Assembly: GCA_964242325.1 (NCBI GenBank)
Contig: CAXTCI010000102.1
Span: forward strand, 1-17,857
DNA length: 17,857 bases
Direction: 5' to 3'
Source of the DNA: DASWOJ01 sp964242325
Lineage (GTDB): Bacteria; Pseudomonadota; Alphaproteobacteria; Acetobacterales; Acetobacteraceae
Part shown: in pieces, positions 15,414-17,857 of the stretch
Position numbering within the stretch: position 1 is the first letter of the stretch
Layout of the letters: each line of letters starts with the position of its first letter
Made by a program: the position numbers and the translations under genes
Notes under the pieces: model-generated
Told to the model about the DNA's origin: nothing
Database searches by the model: none
The model's input: the letters and a program-made list of their open reading frames with translations, nothing else

Positions 15414-17769
15414 GCCCGGCGCTCCGCCAGTGCATCCAGCACGGCAAGCGGGGTGATGGGCAGGGCGCGCACGGCTCCGCCGCCCGCCGCGCGCAGGGCG
15501 TCGTTGACGGCGTTCAGCACCGCCGCCGGGGCGGCGCAGGTTCCCGCCTCGCCGGCGCCCTTGGCCCCGACCACGGACCCTTCATACGGCGTTTCCACGA
15601 ACGCCACCTCGATGTCTGGCGCCTCCGCCGCCATCGGCAGCAGGTAGTCGGTCAGCGTGCCGCTCACGAACTGTCCGGCTTCGTCGTAGCAGCAGGCCTC
15701 CAGCAGCGCCTGGCCGATGCCCATGACCACGCCGCCGCGCACCTGCTCCTCCACCAGCAGCGGGTTGATCACCCGTCCGCAGTCGAACACTACCCAATGT
15801 CGCAGGGTGCGGACCAAGCCGGTGCCGGGGTCCAGTTCCACCAGCGACGCCTGGATGCCGTTGTTCGGCAGCGCCGGGTCCTGCTCGCGCCGGTAGCTGT
15901 GCACGATGCCGAGCTGCGGCTGCACCCCGTCCGGCAGTTGGTAGCCGCGCAGCGTCACGACCGTGGCGACCTCGTCCAGCCCCATCCGGTCCATGCCCGT
16001 CGCCCGGTCCACCACCCGGCCGCCGCGGATGTCGAGCAGCTCCGGCGCCGATTGCAGCAGCGACCCGGCGGCCAGCAGTGCCTGTGCCCGCAGCCGGATG
16101 CCGGCCTGCCACGCCGCCTCGCCACCGATGGCCGCGCCGCGCGACGCCCAGGCACCGCCGCCATGCGGAACCGTCGCGGTGTCGCCAGTCATGACGCTGA
16201 CCATGCCTGGGTCCACGCCCATCGCATCGGCGACCACCTGCGCCAGGCTTTGCCGCACGCCCTGCCCGATCTCGCTGACGGAGGCACGGACCGTGACCTC
16301 GCCCGACAGCTCCAGGGTCACGGCCACGCTGTCCACCGCGGCCACCGGCACCCCGGACGGGCCATAGGAGTGCGGGTTGGGCGCGGTGAACTCGACCAGC
16401 GCCGCGAAGCCCAGCCCAATGCAGCGCCCCGCCGCGCGCCCGTCCGCGATCTCCGCCCGCAGCCGGACGAGGTCCATCAGCTCTATCAGCCGGTCGAGGC
16501 AGGCGTGGTGCGACAAGCCGAACAGCCGTGCGCCGGACGGGCTGGTCCAGGGCTGCGCCGCAGCCGGCAGCAGGTTGCGGGACGGAAGTCCAGCGGGTCC
16601 TCCCCGCGCGCGGTGGCCGCAAGGTCCACCAGCCGCTCCGTCACGGCGCAGCCAATCGGGTGGCCCACGGCGCGCAACTGCCCGGTCGGCACCTTATTCT
16701 GCATCGCGCACCGCAGGGCCGCATGGAACTGCTGATACTGGTAGGGCGCACCCACGGCGTGCAGCGCGCTCATCGCCTCACGGGTGCTCGACCTCGGGTA
16801 GATCGAGTAGGCGCCCAGCCCCTGCAGGTCCTCCACGTCGAAGGCGAGGATGCGTCCCCCGGCGTCCACAGCCATGCGAGCGGCCACGACGTGCTCGCGC
16901 GCATGGATGTCGGCCATCATGGACTCCAGCCGGTCGGCGATGAACCGCACCGGGCGTCCCAGCAGCTTGGCGGCGGCGCAGGCGGCGATCTCGTCCTGGT
17001 AAACATGCATCTTGACGCCGAACCCGCCACCCACGTCGCCGCAGATGACCCGCACCTGCGACAGGCGAACACCCAGCAACTCCGCCAGGTGGACCTGTAG
17101 CTGATGCGGCATCTGGTGCGAGATGCGCAACTCCAATGCCTCGACCGACGGGTCCCAGGTGGCCACCAGGCCGCGCGGCTCCAGCGTCACGCCGGTGACG
17201 CGGGCGAAGGTCAGCCGATCCTCCACCACCAGCGCCGCCTGCGCGAAGAACGCCGACACGTCGCCGCCCAGCTCCGTCCGCCAGGCAAGGTTGGACGCGA
17301 GGCCGGGGTGGACAGCCGGCGCACCCTCCGCCAGTGCCGAGTCCAGCTCGGTCGCTGCCGGCAGCGCCTCCCAGTCCACGCCGATCAGCTCCAGCGCGTC
17401 TTCCGCCTCCGCGCGGGTGTCCGCCAGCACCATCGCCACCGGCTCCCCCTGATACGCGGCCCGGCCACGCGCCAGGGCGTGCTGCTCCGGCGAGACCAGG
17501 CCGGGGAAGGCCAGCGTCGGGCAGGACCAGCCCCGGCACACGCCCTCCAGCTCGGCCGCCGTCAGCACCGCAGCGATGCCGGACGCCTCCCTTGGCAGTT
17601 CCGTGAAGCGGAAGGCGGCGTGGGGGTGGGGACTGCGCAGGAACGCGGCGTGCAGCTCGCCGCGCGCTGGCAGGTCGTCCACGTAACGGCCGCGCCCGGC
17701 GGCCAGCCGGCGGCCCTCGGCGCGTGGCAGCCGCCGGCCGATCCATCCGTTTTGAGGCAATCCGTCCAT
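15410..17769 (-). pseudogene. Molybdenum-binding large subunit of a xanthine dehydrogenase/CODH-like hydroxylase, interrupted by a frameshift
   Basis: This catalytic subunit holds the molybdopterin cofactor and hydroxylates a substrate, probably an N-heterocycle. The gene is read in two frames. The first part runs from ATG 17769 to DFR (residue 396), and the frame then needs one extra base near 16580 to continue as RNLLPAAAQPWTSPSG. Restored, it would have about 786 residues, the normal family length. Marks are IGRRLPRAEG at the N-terminus, the cofactor motif GGGFGVK (247-253), EIGQG and TGDTATVPHGGGAWASRG in the second half, and KGAGEAGT with the catalytic Glu 46 residues from the end. The loop GQLRAVGHP (363-371) lacks the CODH CSFR signature, so this is not a true aerobic CO dehydrogenase. 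It is the first gene in view of its operon; GTG 17772 is an alternative start. If the frameshift is real the enzyme is dead; a base-calling error is possible. Confidence 0.88.
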
Positions 17770-17857
17770 CACGCGGCTTCATGCCGGCAGCGTACCGCGG
17801 CAGGCGTGCCGGGGCAGCGGCTGCACGAGCGCGGGCTGATGGGCCGATCCTGGAGGC

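Noticed and set aside
16560..16600. Programmed ribosomal frameshift in the large-subunit gene
   Set aside because: A -1 shift at CGT-CCC would restore the frame, but there is no slippery heptamer, and relatives of this family are encoded in one frame.
15410..17769. True aerobic carbon monoxide dehydrogenase (CoxMSL)
   Set aside because: The large subunit lacks the CSFR active-site loop, and the gene order is large-FAD-2Fe-2S followed by an amidohydrolase, not the coxMSL set with its maturation genes.
17770..17857. 3' end of another minus-strand gene upstream of the large subunit
   Set aside because: Two frames are open, ending at TGA 17769-17771 or 17779-17781; 28 or fewer codons without a clear motif are not enough to choose or name one.

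Overview
The window is about 70% GC in its genes and reads like a chromosome of a high-GC alphaproteobacterium. A Roseomonas-like member of the Acetobacteraceae is my best guess. The reasons are codon use almost fixed on G/C third positions, a SUV3-like RNA helicase of the type common in Alphaproteobacteria, a Cys-type SelO, and a dense load of ABC importers, M20 hydrolases and molybdenum hydroxylase genes. The taxonomic call is inference only.

Left part (1-7025). The window opens inside a plus-strand tandem-ATPase gene of a dipeptide/oligopeptide ABC importer. A convergent selO (protein AMPylase, minus strand, 1389-2897) follows. selO shares a 205-bp divergent control region with a plus-strand SUV3-like superfamily 2 helicase (3103-5421). 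Next is a plus-strand M20-type Zn amidohydrolase of the N-carbamoyl-amino-acid/allantoate class (5799-7025). It stands between two diverged direct repeats of about 100 bp, which may be old insertion-sequence ends.

Middle operon (11918 to 7343, minus strand). A GMC-family flavin alcohol oxidoreductase, an M20 dipeptidase-like metallopeptidase and a periplasmic family-5 peptide-binding protein are tightly packed, the first two with an ATGA overlap. This looks like uptake plus intracellular processing of a peptide-like or amide-containing compound that also carries an alcohol. The operon ends at a strong palindrome (7300-7326).

Right operon (17769 to 12345, minus strand). The genes encode a three-subunit molybdenum hydroxylase of the xanthine dehydrogenase/CO dehydrogenase-like superfamily: a large Mo subunit, an FAD subunit and a 2Fe-2S subunit. 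A cyclic-amidine deaminase/ATZ-TRZ-type amidohydrolase follows, then the stub of an NMT1/THI5-like binding protein. Together they suggest hydroxylation and then hydrolytic deamination of an N-heterocycle, with dedicated uptake. Two lesions stand out. The large-subunit gene has a one-base frameshift near 16580, and the binding-protein gene is cut off after about 60 codons, where the sequence drops abruptly to about 45-50% GC. The pathway may therefore be decaying in this strain, or the frameshift may be a sequence error.

I saw no tRNA, rRNA or CRISPR array and no intact transposase. The most interesting points are the damaged hydroxylase operon, the low-GC patch with three GCATAG motifs upstream of the GMC operon, and the matched repeats around the M20 hydrolase.
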